DNA of 64,000 bases from Symbiodinium natans (GCA_905221605.1 CAJNDS010002283.1:114986-178985), one strand, 5' to 3'. Positions 31,456-42,319 are shown, counted from the first letter of the stretch. The notes: generated by a model from the sequence alone, not told the origin. Translations and numbers: made by a program.

Positions 31456-31514
31456 GCCCCAGCGATGCTTGCAGACGCACGCTGGGGGCCGAGGGCGGCC
31501 AGAGGCTGGGGGAG
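31456..31514 (+). CDS. GT49 gene, linker exon A17
   Basis: Acceptor CATGAG|G, phase 1, reading PSDACRRTLGAEGGQRLGE. Donor GTGAAG at 31515, phase 0. The frame stays open to GGTTTAGGG at about 31540. Helical linker after domain 1. Confidence 0.52.
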
Positions 31515-31951
31515 GTGAAGAGGCTCTACAAGGAGCGAGGGTTTAGGGTCTAGGGTCTAGGGTTTAGGGTTTAGGGTTTAGGGTTTAGGGTTTAGGGTTT
31601 AGGGTTCGGGGTTTTTGAGGGTCTACAAGAAGCCACAGCCTCTGCCATTCAAGGGGGTTTAAGGGGGTTTTGGAGGGTTTTAAGGGGTATTGAAAGGGTT
31701 TTGGAGGGTTTTGAAAGGGTTTAAGGGGTTTTTGAGGCTCTAGAAGGAGCCACACCCTCTGCCTTTCAGTTTGCTTCTTACTCTCGTGTTGAAGTGCTCG
31801 GTTATGGTTACCATGACTATCCTCACTTGTTGCACCCGAAACCCCAAGACCTACACTCCATGCCCCAACCTGAAACCCGAAACCCCAAACCCTAAACCCT
31901 AAACCCTAAACCCTAAACTCCAAACCCTGATTTTTCTCTAGTTGTCACGAG

Positions 31952-32007
31952 GAGGCACAGCGTGAGATGCTGGCCGGAGGGGCCTCATTCTGGCACCTGG
32001 CCTCGCG
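31952..32007 (+). CDS. GT49 gene, linker exon A18
   Basis: Acceptor CACGAG|G, phase 0, reading EAQREMLAGGASFWHLAS. Donor GTTTGG, phase 2, completes Arg with exon A19. No family recognised for this linker. Confidence 0.55.
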
Positions 32008-32573
32008 GTTTGGGTTTTCGTGTTTCGGGTTTTTGGGGGTTTGAGGGTCCCCCTAAACCCTAAACCCTAAACCCTAAACCCTAAACCCTAAACCCTAAAC
32101 CCTAAACCCTAAACCCTAAACCCTAAACCCTAAACCCTAAACCCTAAACCCTCAACTCTAAACCCTCAACCCTAAACCCTAAACCCTAAACCCTAAACCC
32201 TAAACCCCATACCCTAAACCCTTAACCCTGAACCCTGAAGGCTGAACCCTAAGCCCGTTTTAAGGGTTCCGGTTTAGGGTTTCAGGGTTTTGGGGTGGAT
32301 GTCAGCTGAAGGTTTCTGGGCTGTGCTTAGAGTCCGGTTCTTCTCAGTTCCGCAGTGGTTTCCACAACAGAAGCACCCGCCTCTGATTTTCCTGCACGGA
32401 GGGGGTGATTACAATCGTGGTCTTGAGTGGGGTCGCTGTTATCATTCTCCTTGAAGTTCATCACGTTCCTTGTAGTTGAGGGTACGTAGATAACCCCCTA
32501 AACCCTAAACCCTGAACCCTAAACCCCAAAACCCGAAACCTACTTTTTCCACTTTGGGTCCAGTGAAAGTAAG

Positions 32574-32662
32574 GTACAGCGAGCAGCAGACGGCAGTGCC
32601 AGAACTCCGAAACGCTCTGGCGACTGCGGCCCGGGATGCCACGGCGTTGTCCAAAGGACAGG
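32574..32662 (+). CDS. GT49 gene, linker exon A19
   Basis: Acceptor GTAAG|G, phase 2. Reads YSEQQTAVPELRNALATAAR then DATALSKGQ, a long helix. The donor is GTTTAGGG itself, phase 1, completing Gly with exon A20. The phase chain A18-A19-A20 is exact, which supports the model. Confidence 0.6.
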
Positions 32663-32772
32663 GTTTAGGGTTTAGGGTTTAGGGTTTAGGGTTTAGGGTT
32701 TAGGGTTTAGGGTTTCGGGTTTAGGGTTTTTTGGCCCTTTTTGGGCTTTTCGTCTAACCCTCAATGTTGATG

Positions 32773-32950
32773 GGGATCTTGGGATGCTGGCCCCCCCTGT
32801 ACTAATAGTCCGGGATTGTAGTAACCCCCCCCCCACCCCCCCTATTATACTCCCTCTTAGGGACCTAAACCCTAAACCCTAAACCGCCCTAAACTCTAAT
32901 CCCTTTAAGGACTGTTAGTATAAGGGGGGAAGATCCCAAGTAGGATCTTG
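32773..32950. repeat. TTGGGATG-family foldback with insertions
   Basis: Starts GATCTTGGGATG and ends ATCCCAAGTAGGATC, with arms containing TACTAATAGTCC and GGACTGTTAGTATAAGGGG. The middle is expanded by C runs. It ends 20 bp before exon A20. Confidence 0.55.
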
Positions 32951-32970
32951 TGCATCTTGTCCACGGCCAG

Positions 32971-33029
32971 GACTGGAGACCGAGATTGACAAGGTCTTGA
33001 AGGAGCAGGCGTCTCGACGGCCGGGGCGG
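32971..33029 (+). CDS. GT49 gene, linker exon A20
   Basis: Acceptor GGCCAG|G, phase 1, reading LETEIDKVLKEQASRRPGR. Donor GTCCCT, phase 0. Probable coiled-coil or helical linker between the two catalytic-type domains. Confidence 0.58.
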
Positions 33030-33034
33030 GTCCC

Positions 33035-33447
33035 TACTAACCCTAAACCCTAAGCCCTAAACCCTAAGCCCTAAACCCTAAACCCTAAACCCTAAACCCT
33101 AAACCCTAAACCCTAAACCCTAAACCCTATACCCTAAACCCTAAACCCTAAACCCTAAACCCTAAACCCTAAACCCTAAACCCTAAACCCTAAACCCTAA
33201 ACCCTAACCCTAAACCCTGAATCCTAATCCCTAGACCCTGAAGCTCAAATCTCCAAACCCGAAGCCTGCAAGAAGGCCCACGCCCCCTCATATGAGTAGA
33301 GTTATGAGGGCCTGGCTGTCCAGAGTTCGCCTCTCTCTGCTTCCCTAAACCTTAAACCAAAAAACCTTAAACCCTAAACCCTAAACCCGAAACCCTTAAA
33401 CCCTGAACCCACTTGGTTGGGGGGGGGGCTCTGTTGACACGATGGAG
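33035..33447. repeat. CCCTAAA array and dispersed segment
   Basis: CCCTAAA at about 33035-33230. Then 33238-33345, a segment found inverted at 43885-44001. Then repeats up to exon A21. Confidence 0.65.
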
Positions 33448-33502
33448 GCTGTCAGCCTGCATGCCGACTTCCCAAATGGCGGTCTCGACGAGCCTTTTTT
33501 GC
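33448..33502 (+). CDS. GT49 gene, exon A21
   Basis: Acceptor ATGGAG|G, phase 0, reading AVSLHADFPNGGLDEPFL. Donor GTGCCG at 33503, phase 1, fits exon A22. The frame continues open to a second donor at 33534 (GTGTTT). A long GGA microsatellite lies in the intron that follows. Confidence 0.5.
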
Positions 33503-33627
33503 GTGCCGCGGAGCACGAGAGACGGGATCGAGAGTGTTTCTATTTCTTTATGAGTCTTTTTGTTTTGAGGTTGTTTGGGTTTGTAGGGTGTCCTTTTTTT
33601 GGGTTAAGAACTAGCAAGGACGGTGAT

Positions 33628-33723
33628 GGAGGAGGAGGAGGAGGAGGAGGAGGAGGAGGAGGAGGAGGAGGAGGAGGAGGAGGAGGAGGAGGAGGAGGAG
33701 GAGGAGGAGGAGGAGGAGGAGGA
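33628..33723. repeat. (GGA)32 microsatellite
   Basis: Uninterrupted GGA units in the intron after exon A21. They produce false poly-Gly, poly-Pro and poly-Ser reading frames. Confidence 0.95.
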
Positions 33724-34137
33724 GCCTTCACCCCAAACCCGCGTCAGCAAACGTCTCGTGTAGTTACAGCCTAAGAAAGAGGGTTTGGGACCCCCAAACC
33801 CCAAACCCAAACGCCAGAGCGGAAACACCTGCACCCTCAACTCCTAAGGCGCTTTAGACATTAAAGGCCCCAAATACTAGAACCCTTTAGATCCTTGGTC
33901 CCCTCAACCCTAAACCCTGAACCTTGAGCATCAAACCCAAAACCCTCAACCCGAAACCCTAAACCCTAAACCCAAAAAACCCTAAACCCTAACAAGCCCT
34001 AAACCCCAAACCCTAAACCCTAAACCCTAAACCCTAAACCCTAAACCCTAAACCCTAAACCCTAAACCCTAAACCCTAAACCCCAGACCCTAAGCCCTAA
34101 ACCCTAAACCCTAAGCCCTTCAGACCCCAAAGCCGAG

Positions 34138-34196
34138 GTGTGGGTCACATTGAGGAGACGGGCCTGGCGGTGACGTGGAGCACGCACTGTTCGCAG
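34138..34196 (+). CDS. GT49 gene, exon A22: start of domain 2
   Basis: Acceptor CCGAG|G, phase 1, reading VGHIEETGLAVTWSTHCSQ, the counterpart of VVLATQLSS in domain 1. A GA donor (GAGAGG) at 34197, phase 0, joins exon A23 to give SQ|DRLHKV. The same junction, phase and donor type occur at 7418 in domain 1. Confidence 0.6.
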
Positions 34197-34373
34197 GAGA
34201 GGCCTATCGTAAAGCCTGGCTTTTAGAAAGGTTTAGGGTTTAGGGGTTTCGGGGTTTCGGGGTTTTGGGGGTTTGGGCGTTTAGGGGTTTAGGGGTGTAG
34301 GGGTTTAGGGCTTAGGGTTGGGGTTGGTGTGAGATTTCTGTGCTTTCGGGTTCAGGCTTTAGGTGGTTTCGGG

Positions 34374-34945
34374 TAGGGTTTAGGGTTAGGGTTTAGGGTT
34401 AGGGTTTAGGGTTAGGGTTTAGGGTTTAGGGGTTTAGGGTTAGGGGTTTAGGGGTTTAGGGGTTTAGGAGTTTAGGGGGTTTAGGGGGTTTAGGGGGTTT
34501 AGGGGTTTAGGGGGTTTAGGGGGTTAGGGGGTTTAGGGGGTTTAGGGGGTTTGGGGGTTTAGGGGGTTTAGGGGGTTTAGGGGGTTTAGGGGGTTTAGGG
34601 GGTTTAGGGGTTTAGGGGGTTTAGGGGGTTTAGGGGGTTTAGGGGGTTTAGGGGGTTTAGGGGGTTTAGGGGGTTTAGGGGTTTAGGGGGTTTAGGGGGT
34701 TTAGGGGGTTTAGGGGTTAGGGGGTTTAGGGGGTTTTTTAGGGGGTTTAGGGGGTTTAGGGGGTTTAGGGGGTTTAGGGGGTTTAGGGGGTTTAGGGGGT
34801 TTAGGGGGTTTAGGGGCTTTAGGGGCTTTAGGGGCTTTAGGGGCTTTAGGGGGTTTAGGGGGTTTAGGGGGTTTAGGGGGTTTAGGGGGTTTAGGGGGTT
34901 TAGGGGGTTTAGGGGGTTTAGGGGGTTTAGGGGTTTAGGGGTTAG
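34374..34945. repeat. (TTTAGGGGG)n-type array
   Basis: TTTAGGG grades into units with five G residues (GTTTAGGGGG-like, 9-bp period) for about 450 bp. Minus-strand ORFs of NPLNPL type come from this repeat. Confidence 0.8.
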
Positions 34946-35360
34946 GCAGTAGGCATCGAGGGCATGGAGGCAACCCCCGACATAACAGTCCCCGAAGCCC
35001 AAAGCCCTGGCTCCTGAACCCCAAAACCCCAAACCCTAAACCCTAAACCCCAAACCCTAAACCCTAAACCCCAAACTCTAAACTATCCCCAAACCCTAAG
35101 CCTAAGCCCCTGAACCCTAAACGCAAAACCCCTGAACCTTACACCGCAAACCCTAGGCCCTACGCCTCAGCTCAAGAGCCTCATTCCTCAACCCGGAACC
35201 GCAAACCGTAAACTCGAAACCCCAAACCCCAAACCCTAAACCCCAAACCCCAAACCGTAAGCCCGAAACCCTGAACCCTAAACCCTAAACCCTAAACCCT
35301 AAACCCTAAACCCTAAACCCTAAACCTTAAACCCTAAGTCCTCAGAAGAGTGCGGTGCAG

Positions 35361-35394
35361 GACCGGCTGCACAAAGTTCGGGAGCTGATCCGGC
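35361..35394 (+). CDS. GT49 gene, exon A23 (34 nt)
   Basis: Acceptor GGTGCAG|G, phase 0, reading DRLHKVRELIR, matching DRLPRLARLAAHW. A GC donor (GCCGCG), phase 1, fits exon A24. The frame runs open to GTTGAGGG at about 35429 as an alternative end. Confidence 0.52.
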
Positions 35395-35657
35395 GCCGCG
35401 CAGCTTTCATAGCCAAGGGCTTTGGGGGGGTTGAGGGTTTAGGGTTTGGGGTTTAGGGTTTAGGGTTTGGGGTTTAGGGCTACATGGTCCCTTACTATGG
35501 TTCCTTACTTTCTTTTAGGGGTTCTGAAGTATGGCCCCTTAGGGTTTTTGCAGGGTATAAGGGTAAGTATTTCTGGGTTCCCCAATTCAGGGGCCCACAT
35601 TCAAGGACCATAGAACTGCCCTAAGATGGTCTTGGTATTTAGGGTTGAGGGTTTGCT
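35395..35657. repeat. Intron start after exon A23
   Basis: TTTAGGG repeats, then a segment with internal inverted words (ACATGGTCCCTTACTA / GGACCATAGAACTGCC). Confidence 0.45.
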
Positions 35658-37094
35658 GTGATATGGCGCAGAAGCACCGACCCACATCTAGATCCACAGG
35701 GGTGCCGTGACGATGCGAACACGCGAGTGAGGAAACTGGGCATGCTGAGTTGCTCGCATTCATTCAAAGCACGGTGGCTTGAGGAAAAGTGTGATGAGTT
35801 TCCTGAAGATTTTTTCCCGAAGTTTTGCCCGCCGGGGTTGTGGAGTCAGGGGTCGCCTGCTCCGTGGACCCTGGCCAGGGTGTCAGCTCGTCCGCTATAG
35901 GCCGGTGAGTGGGGTCCGGGGTCCCTGCCCGCGGACCCTGGGCTGCTTAACTTTGGAAATGGCCGGCTAAGGGCCGAGTGGCTATGCACTGTATGTCTGT
36001 ATCCTTGCATTTTCTCGTGCCCCCCTCTTTCAGTGGTCTGATTCTAATACATGTATCTCATTCGCCCTCGCGCCCAATCCTTCGGTGAGAGGCCTTATCT
36101 GTTTGCGCGCCGCCCTCAGAAGTAGGAGTGGCGCCGAGTTCAGACTAGCTTCGAAAGCTTCGTGAATGCGATGAGCAGCTATGGACCGATTGGTGGAGGG
36201 CTATCTAACGCTTTCTTCCACCCCACGCCGTCTAAGGCGGCAAAGCCAGGTCTCTCTCTTGACTAGTTCAGAGTCTGTTGGGGGTACCCAGGATTGGGAA
36301 ACATAAGTGGCCGATTCCAGTATTCACTATGCACGATCTGGATGGCAGAAATGACCCAGGATTTTCCGGATTTTGGGGCGGGGGTCCAAGCACAGTCGCT
36401 GGGGGTTAGGGTTTCAGGGGGAGCTCTGGGGGTCCAGGGGATTAGAGGGATTAGCCCTGATGGGGTTCGAGGGTTTGCTTGGCGTGGGTGGGTCAAGGGT
36501 GAGACCTCAAGCCCCTGTATCTAGAAATGTTTCTTTCTAAAGGAACAAGCTCCTCGAAACTTACCAAAACTTTTCCCGGACATGAACCCTAAATAATGTC
36601 AACAAACCCTGGGCCTTAAACCATTCAGCCGTCTGTTCTCCGAGCGGTAGGCCCCGCCAAACCAAGCTCTTCAACCTAAGCCACAAGCTTCAAAATCAAC
36701 CCCGAAGAAACCGTTCATGCCCCCTGAACACCTGAACAAATCCCTCTCACCCACGTCAAAAAGCGTAGGGTCCACAAGAAGCCCCTCAGAAGCGACGCAA
36801 GCCCGTTGAAATCAACCCGAAACCCCAAGCTTGTGAGGCTGGCCTGGGTCCATCGCCTGTGCCGTGCTGGTCAGCAAGGGGTTCGGAAGCGCCGCTGCAG
36901 CCGAGGCAGAGGAGTCGCACGGAGGAAGTTGGGTGTTAAGGGCTCTTGAGGGCTTTGAGGGAAGCCTTTGGGGCTGGGTTAAAGGAAGGCGTTGGAGGCT
37001 TGAACGGTTTAGTGTCTCCGTCTCTGTTGAAGACGGTGACAATGGACTGCGCGTGAGCCCCCGCCCTACCGCGTTAGTGCGGGGCGGCAGGACC

Positions 37095-37412
37095 TCCTGC
37101 TCTTGGGCCAGTGACCTCGGACAGCCATCCATGTAGTTCAAGGCCTGGCTCAAGAGGGCAGGGCCCTCAAGACCTCGTGCTCTTAGGCCAGTGACCTTTG
37201 GACAACCATCCACTCAAATGCAAGGTCTTGGCTCGGGCCCGGCCGGGCCCGGAGCACCTCGTGCTCCTGGGCCAGTGACCTTTGAACAACCATCCACTCA
37301 CTTCCATGCCTGGCTCAAGAGGGCCCAGCAGGGCCCTCGTGCTCTTGTGCCAGCCACTAAGGCCCGACACCTCGTGCTCCTGGGCCAGTGACCTTGGACA
37401 ACCGTCCACTCC
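37095..37412. repeat. Irregular tandem motif, four copies
   Basis: GGGCCAGTGACCT followed by GGACAACCATCCACTC-like sequence recurs near 37108, 37184, 37268 and 37384, at unequal spacing (about 76-116 bp). Confidence 0.65.
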
Positions 37413-37502
37413 TCTTCTTCGAAGATGGAAACTTCTTCGAGCTCCCTGCCGGGAGCCCCCATTTTTGAAAAGGAAAACTTCCTCCAACAGCTGCTACTGT
37501 TC

Positions 37503-37749
37503 CTAGTCAGCAAGTCCAGCATGATGTAAGCCTTGACCGTGGACAGGAGCAACGTCGGGAACCGCGTCTCCGTGATGTCCGGTGTACTTCCGCAGCCTTG
37601 CGGAAGACGCGCGTGCAGCGCCTGATCTTTCTTTCGTCCGTGCGCATGCGTCCTGTGCGCAAGAGTTGCGCCTTGATGATGAGGTCGCTGCCAAGGCGTA
37701 GTGGTCCTAGCTCCCAGGCGGTGTCCTCGGTGCTGCTTGAGTTTTTCAT
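37503..37749 (-). pseudogene. Degenerate coding fragment with frameshift
   Basis: On the minus strand one frame reads KAQLLRTGRMRTDERKIRRC then RVFRKAAEVHRT. The sense then continues in another frame as ITETRFPTLLLSTVKAYIML then DLLTR. The switch needs a single-base shift near 37577. Family unknown. Confidence 0.4.
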
Positions 37750-38605
37750 TCTTGCAAAGTCTACACCGTGAGGACGCTGCCCTACACCGACTCCTCCTCC
37801 GTGCCAGGACTTCCGGACACGTCAGTTTCTCAGCCCCACGCTCCGAGGCGGGCTCAGCGTCCTACCCTCCGAGCTCTTGGTCGCCGCAGTGGTGGCAGAC
37901 CTCCTTGCTTGCGTGGAGACGGATCCTCCTACACCTACCTTCAAGAGGTTCTTCAACCAATGTGAATATGTTCGAAGTCACAAAAGCTATGGACATGTTG
38001 CGCACTCCCTACGCCTTCCACAGTGGATACCCAAGTCCAGAAACCGCCGAACGCCTAGGGTGCAAAGCAATCGCAGAACCTGCAACAGCCGAGCACACTG
38101 CCAGGCCTGCAACATAGGACCGCAACAAACACACCTACCACTAGGCTTGCTGAACTTGAGAGAATGAAGCGTGGGAGACTGGGGACCAAACCGGACAATT
38201 TCTTAACCTTGAACTGCAGGGTTACTCCACTTCCTCAGATTTTACGGGCGTGTTGGCTCGAGTCTCCACTTTCGGTGCCAACAAGTAGATCGTTAGGCCG
38301 GTCCCCTCCATGAGGCCTAAACCTCGTTGCTTTCTCAGACACCAGATATGCAAAAGTAAGTGTATGGGGGGTGGGGCTCAACTCAGCAGCGGGGCAGTGC
38401 CCAAGTTCATGACACAACATGGGGAATTTCAACGCCACAACCAAAGCAAACAAGCTCCCAGCCATTTTGTCTACAAGATGTGCGCTGCGAACCTTGCAGC
38501 CTAAACCCTGAACTTTAAGGGTTTAGGGTTCAGGGTTTAGGGTTTAGGGTTTAGGGTTTAGGGTGTAGGGTTTAGGGTTTAGGGTTTAGGGTTTAGAGTG
38601 GTTCG

Positions 38606-39544
38606 TTGACCCGCTGCTTCTCTGACATGCCTGGCGGCTCCTTAATGCCTGCCAGGCAGCCTCTTTTTCCTGCCGCGGCTGAGTCTTTCCAGCCTCAACA
38701 CGTGCCATCAGGATCAAACCAAACAACCATCTCAAGTCCTCTAACACGCACAGCCGCACGCCCACAGCACTCTGCAGTACTCTGCACACACCCCTCCAAT
38801 GAAAGTCAAAAGGTCTGGTGGAAGGGATTCGACGGCCGGCGGTTTGAGATCCGCCAGCATGTGCAACCAGGTGACAAGGTGCTGCCGGTATACTTGTGGA
38901 TCCGCATCTCGGCTCACACACAACCGAGAAGTCTGATGAAAACAGCCAAGTCTACTATGGTAGTGTCCTCGTCTGGCAAGCTGGACACAGAAACTATGGA
39001 GGGGTTCTCTGCTGCTGGACTCCAAGCCCGTCAGAATCGGTTCAAGCTGGCGTTTCACAGCCACATCGTCACGAATCCAAACCAGTCCACGGGTATCAGC
39101 AATTCAATTTCACAAATGCTAGCCCTGATTTTGTCAGCCTTGGATCAGATACAACAATCCCAAAGGAGAGGTCATCAACCCAGGTATCACTGTTACATGT
39201 CTCTGTTGCTGTATACTTCCTCCATGGTGTCCCACAAGTACCAAAATCACAAGTCAAACAGAATCCCACACTCTGGCCACACCGACAAGGAATGCCTTCT
39301 GCCATGTGCACACGTAGGCCAGCGTGGACTGGAGCAGCCAAGGTCCCCGTGCAGCGCGCAATGGAAGCATCGTCGAGGTTGCAGCCATAGCAATTTCTGG
39401 GGTCCGCCAAGAGATGAACTTGGTTGCCTCAGCTCGGGCCGCAACAATCTGGTAAGAGTAGGCGTGAAGACCACACAGCTTGAAACTGCACATCTGCAAC
39501 TCCGCACGCGATACCTAGGAGATGTCAAGGCCTGGCTTTTCTGA
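38606..39544 (+). CDS. Uncharacterised 312-codon ORF
   Basis: Longest + frame in the low-repeat block, starting just after TTTAGGG repeats. Contains VWWKGFDGRRFEIRQHVQPG. Two other frames are also long and open, and no domain is recognised. It may be a fragment of a mobile element or chance. Confidence 0.2.
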   Translation: MTRCFSDMPGGSLMPARQPLFPAAAESFQPQHVPSGSNQTTISSPLTRTAARPQHSAVLCTHPSNESQKVWWKGFDGRRFEIRQHVQPGDKVLPVYLWIRISAHTQPRSLMKTAKSTMVVSSSGKLDTETMEGFSAAGLQARQNRFKLAFHSHIVTNPNQSTGISNSISQMLALILSALDQIQQSQRRGHQPRYHCYMSLLLYTSSMVSHKYQNHKSNRIPHSGHTDKECLLPCAHVGQRGLEQPRSPCSAQWKHRRGCSHSNFWGPPRDELGCLSSGRNNLVRVGVKTTQLETAHLQLRTRYLGDVKAWLF

Positions 39545-39644
39545 CTCTTCTTTTTTTGAAAGCAACGTGTGCAGAGTCAACAAGCGTCCCTGAGCTCTAG
39601 GGCCTAAACCCGAAACCCACAACTGCTCAAAGGATGGCTGGATG

Positions 39645-40361
39645 CTAGAAGAAGCAAGCCCACGCAGAGCGTGAGCCGCTCCTGGGCCTTTGCTTCCCGA
39701 AGTCCCTTCCTTGCCACCTCCACAGAAAGCATGGACACCTTCTTAAAGGCTTGACCTCAATTGCAGCAGGTCCTGTAGAGGGTGCACCTCCTGTGCACTT
39801 GTGCACTGGCAGGGTCTTCACTGGGCAAAACGTGTTTTCCATGGCTCGCTCCCTCCGCGCTGGTTGCTGCCATCTCCTGGGTGCGGACGTGCAATTGTTT
39901 GCACGCCCGCCGTGACCAGTCTTAGGCAACGCGTGGGCCTCAACAGACTGTGAGTACCAACGACGCTTCCAAGCCGGCCTGGTTAGCACTTGCTGCTGTT
40001 GTCTTGTGCCCATCTTGTCTGCTCCCCTGAGACAAGGAGGTTCACAAACAAGATGCAAATGCAACCTGTCAGCAAACAGCCACTTCCTACAGGACAAACC
40101 ACATGCTATTTTGCATTGGCAGATCTTGTTGCAGACCTCCACGTGCTCCACAGTTGCACGTCCCAAGCCACTTACATCCCGCGAGACCAGCAGCAAAAGC
40201 AGCTTAGCACTGGTAGTGGAGCCTCGAGACCATTGGGGTGCTTGGACGGGGTAACCGTGACAACAGCCCCAACCACCGAGGTAAGCTCGAGCCTGAACAT
40301 AGTGAGTCGGAATGGTGCCGACTGAACGACTCGGCTTCCCCCGCGTTTGAAGCAGCTGCAA
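39645..40361 (-). CDS. Uncharacterised 238-codon ORF
   Basis: Minus-strand open frame without recognisable domains or obvious coding bias. Overlaps shorter + frames. Low support. Confidence 0.13.
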   Translation of the reverse strand: MQLLQTRGKPSRSVGTIPTHYVQARAYLGGWGCCHGYPVQAPQWSRGSTTSAKLLLLLVSRDVSGLGRATVEHVEVCNKICQCKIACGLSCRKWLFADRLHLHLVCEPPCLRGADKMGTRQQQQVLTRPAWKRRWYSQSVEAHALPKTGHGGRANNCTSAPRRWQQPARRERAMENTFCPVKTLPVHKCTGGAPSTGPAAIEVKPLRRCPCFLWRWQGRDFGKQRPRSGSRSAWACFF

Positions 40362-40720
40362 GAGTCTCCCTGTCCACCTGTGCGCGCACTGCCATGGCGC
40401 AAGGCATTTCCCATCCCAGTGGAGGGTGACGCCTTCCCCCCTTCTGGCCGCAAGTCATGCGCCAGTTTCCTCCGTGGCCTTTGCTGAGGCACACATCCCG
40501 TCGTTTCCTTCTTTCCTTCCTTCCCTTCCCGGAGTTTGCGTCTGGTGGGTTCTGAGGGCTTCGAGGCCAGCTGCCGCGCAAATTCCAGGGCCCTGATCCC
40601 TGCTGCGCCAGACTTCTCGGGCCCTCATGGCCCAGACATCGGCTGCCCCCCACCCATGAAAGACCTCTCAACGCCCGAAGCTTACGAGCTCGGAAGCCCA
40701 GCCCCCGAAAGAACGTCCTA

Positions 40721-41264
40721 GCCCTAAACCCTAAACCCTAAACCCTAAACCCTAAACCCTAAACCCTAAACCCTAAACCCTAAACCCTAAACCCTCAACC
40801 CTGAGCTCCAAGCTTCGAACCCTTCCACAAGCCCACCGGCCCCTTCAAACTCCCAAAATCCTTCCGAGCTCCTCCCCCTCCCCAAGGCCTTGTTGAAACA
40901 CCAAAGAGCCCAAACCTCCATCCAAACCCCAAACCCCAAACCCCAAACCCCAAACCCCAAACCCCAAACCCCAAACCCCAAACCCCAAACCCGAAGCCCG
41001 AAGCCCTAAACCCTAAACCCTAAACCCTAAACCCTAAACCCTAAACCCTAAACCCTAAACCCTAAACCCTAAACCCTAAACCCTAAACGCTAAACCCTAA
41101 ACCCTAAACCCTAAACCCTAAACCCTAAACCCTAAACCCTAAACCCTAAACCCTAAACCCTAAACCCTAAACCCTAAACCCTAAACCCTAAACCCTAAAC
41201 CCTAAACCCTAAACCCTAAACCTTAAACCCTAACCCTAAACCCTCCTTCCAAAAGAATCCCAAG
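40721..41264. repeat. CCCTAAA and CCCCAAA arrays before exon A24
   Basis: CCCTAAA at 40721-40795, CCCCAAA at about 40925-40990, then more than 30 CCCTAAA units to about 41245. Confidence 0.8.
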
Positions 41265-41335
41265 GCTTTGCCAAGTCGCCGGCCCCCGGCTTGCTCTGGC
41301 GCTCTTCGCACGTGGCGGCTGGGGCGGCACTCTGG
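41265..41335 (+). CDS. GT49 gene, exon A24
   Basis: Acceptor CCCAAG|G, phase 1. Reads FAKSPAPGLLWRSSHVAAGA then ALW, the counterpart of GHVIAAVLW. The donor is GTTTAGGG, phase 0. The next recognised exon starts in phase 1, so a short exon between them is probably missed. Confidence 0.52.
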
Positions 41336-42242
41336 GTTTAGGGTTTAGGGCTAGGGTTTAGGGGTTGGGGTTTAGGGTTCAGGGTTAAGGGTTTCGGGTT
41401 TAGGGTTGAGGGTTAAGGGTTCAGGGCTTAGGGTTTAGGGCTCAGGGGTTTGGTTTTTTGGGGTTTAGGGGTTGGCTGGGGTCTAGGCGGTTTAGCGTTC
41501 GCAGGCTCTTTTGGGGTTCAGGGGTTTGGGGTTCGGGGTTTAGGGTTCGCAGGCTCAGGCGTTTAGAGAGTTGGGGTTACGGGTTTAGGGTTTAGGGGTT
41601 TAGGGGTTTAGGGTTCATAGGCTCAGGGGTTTAGAGTGTTAGGGGTTTAGGTTTTTCAGGTTTAAGGGTTTGGTTTTCGTGGAGTTTGTTTTGGGGTTTT
41701 CGGTGGGGGGCTCAGTTCAGGGCTCAGGGTTCAGGGTTTAGGAAGAGATTTAGGGCTTAGAGGTTTAGGTGAGAAGTTGTCATTTCGAGATGCCCCATCA
41801 CATCATTGCTTATTTCTTTCACATTTTATCCTGTCTAAGGGACCCCAACTCAGTAGAATCTGATCATAGTCAGGTTCTTTCTTTGTAGTGCAGGGTTGAT
41901 AGCACCCTTGTATCGAGGGTACCGGAAAAGCGTGCCCCTTCTTTGGAGAACTAGCAGGTCGTGTGCAGGCATACTGCTGAGCCGCAGCTTCCCGAAACGC
42001 TTAGCAAATCCCAGCCCTATGCACTCCACCAACCCTTGCACCCGTTCAAGCCCCAAGCTCCAAGGAAGAAGATCCTACTAAACCCCGCAGCCCTCAATCC
42101 CAGACCCAAAGACCACCCAAAGCCCGAAACTCAAAACCCCTAAGCCCCACAATCCCCCCGATTCAACCCTAAACCCTAAACCCTAAACCCTAAACTCGAA
42201 ACCCTAAACCCTAAACCCTAAACCCCCCAAAAGATCCCTGAG
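41336..42242. repeat. Intron between exons A24 and A25
   Basis: Degenerate TTTAGGG to about 41770, a low-repeat stretch 41775-42165 that could hide a short missed exon, then CCCTAAA. Confidence 0.5.
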
Positions 42243-42319
42243 GCAGCCGGGGGCCGTACCCGGCCAACGCCCTCCGGGCTGCCTCACTGCGGCTGGTGAC
42301 GTGCCAGCTGGCGCTGGTG
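42243..42319 (+). CDS. GT49 gene, exon A25 (YPANALR motif)
   Basis: Acceptor CCTGAG|G, phase 1, reading SRGPYPANALRAASLRLVTC then QLALV. The Y-P-x-N-x-L-R helix is the family motif. A GC donor (GCCGCC) at 42320, phase 0, joins LALV|DVDLLP. GC-rich island flanked by CCCTAAA (left) and a long TTTAGGG array (right). Confidence 0.65.

Larger units (their letters stand above)
35658..40720. other. Low-repeat 5-kb block inside the A23-A24 intron
   Basis: Almost free of telomere repeats except 38515-38595. It contains an 80-codon ORF (35658-35900) of unknown nature, tandem 40-bp motifs (37095-37412), a degenerate minus-strand coding fragment (37503-37749), and overlapping + and - ORFs at 38606-39544 and 39645-40361 that match nothing I recognise. 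Probably one or more inserted mobile or pseudogene sequences. Confidence 0.4.

Noticed and set aside
33442-33774. ORF with poly-Gly tract and minus-strand poly-Pro/poly-Ser ORFs
   Set aside because: Most of it is the GGA microsatellite. Only the start (33448-33502) is retained, as exon A21.
34604-35032. Minus-strand ORF of repeated NPLNPL
   Set aside because: Translation of the TTTAGGGGG array. Likewise the PKPQTPN and GFGVWGL ORFs around 42621-42872 and 60205-60544 come from CCCCAAA arrays.
35900-36260. Possible tRNA-derived SINE or spliced-leader gene
   Set aside because: I could not find clear A/B boxes, a cloverleaf, or the dinoflagellate spliced-leader core. Only a GC-rich hairpin is visible.
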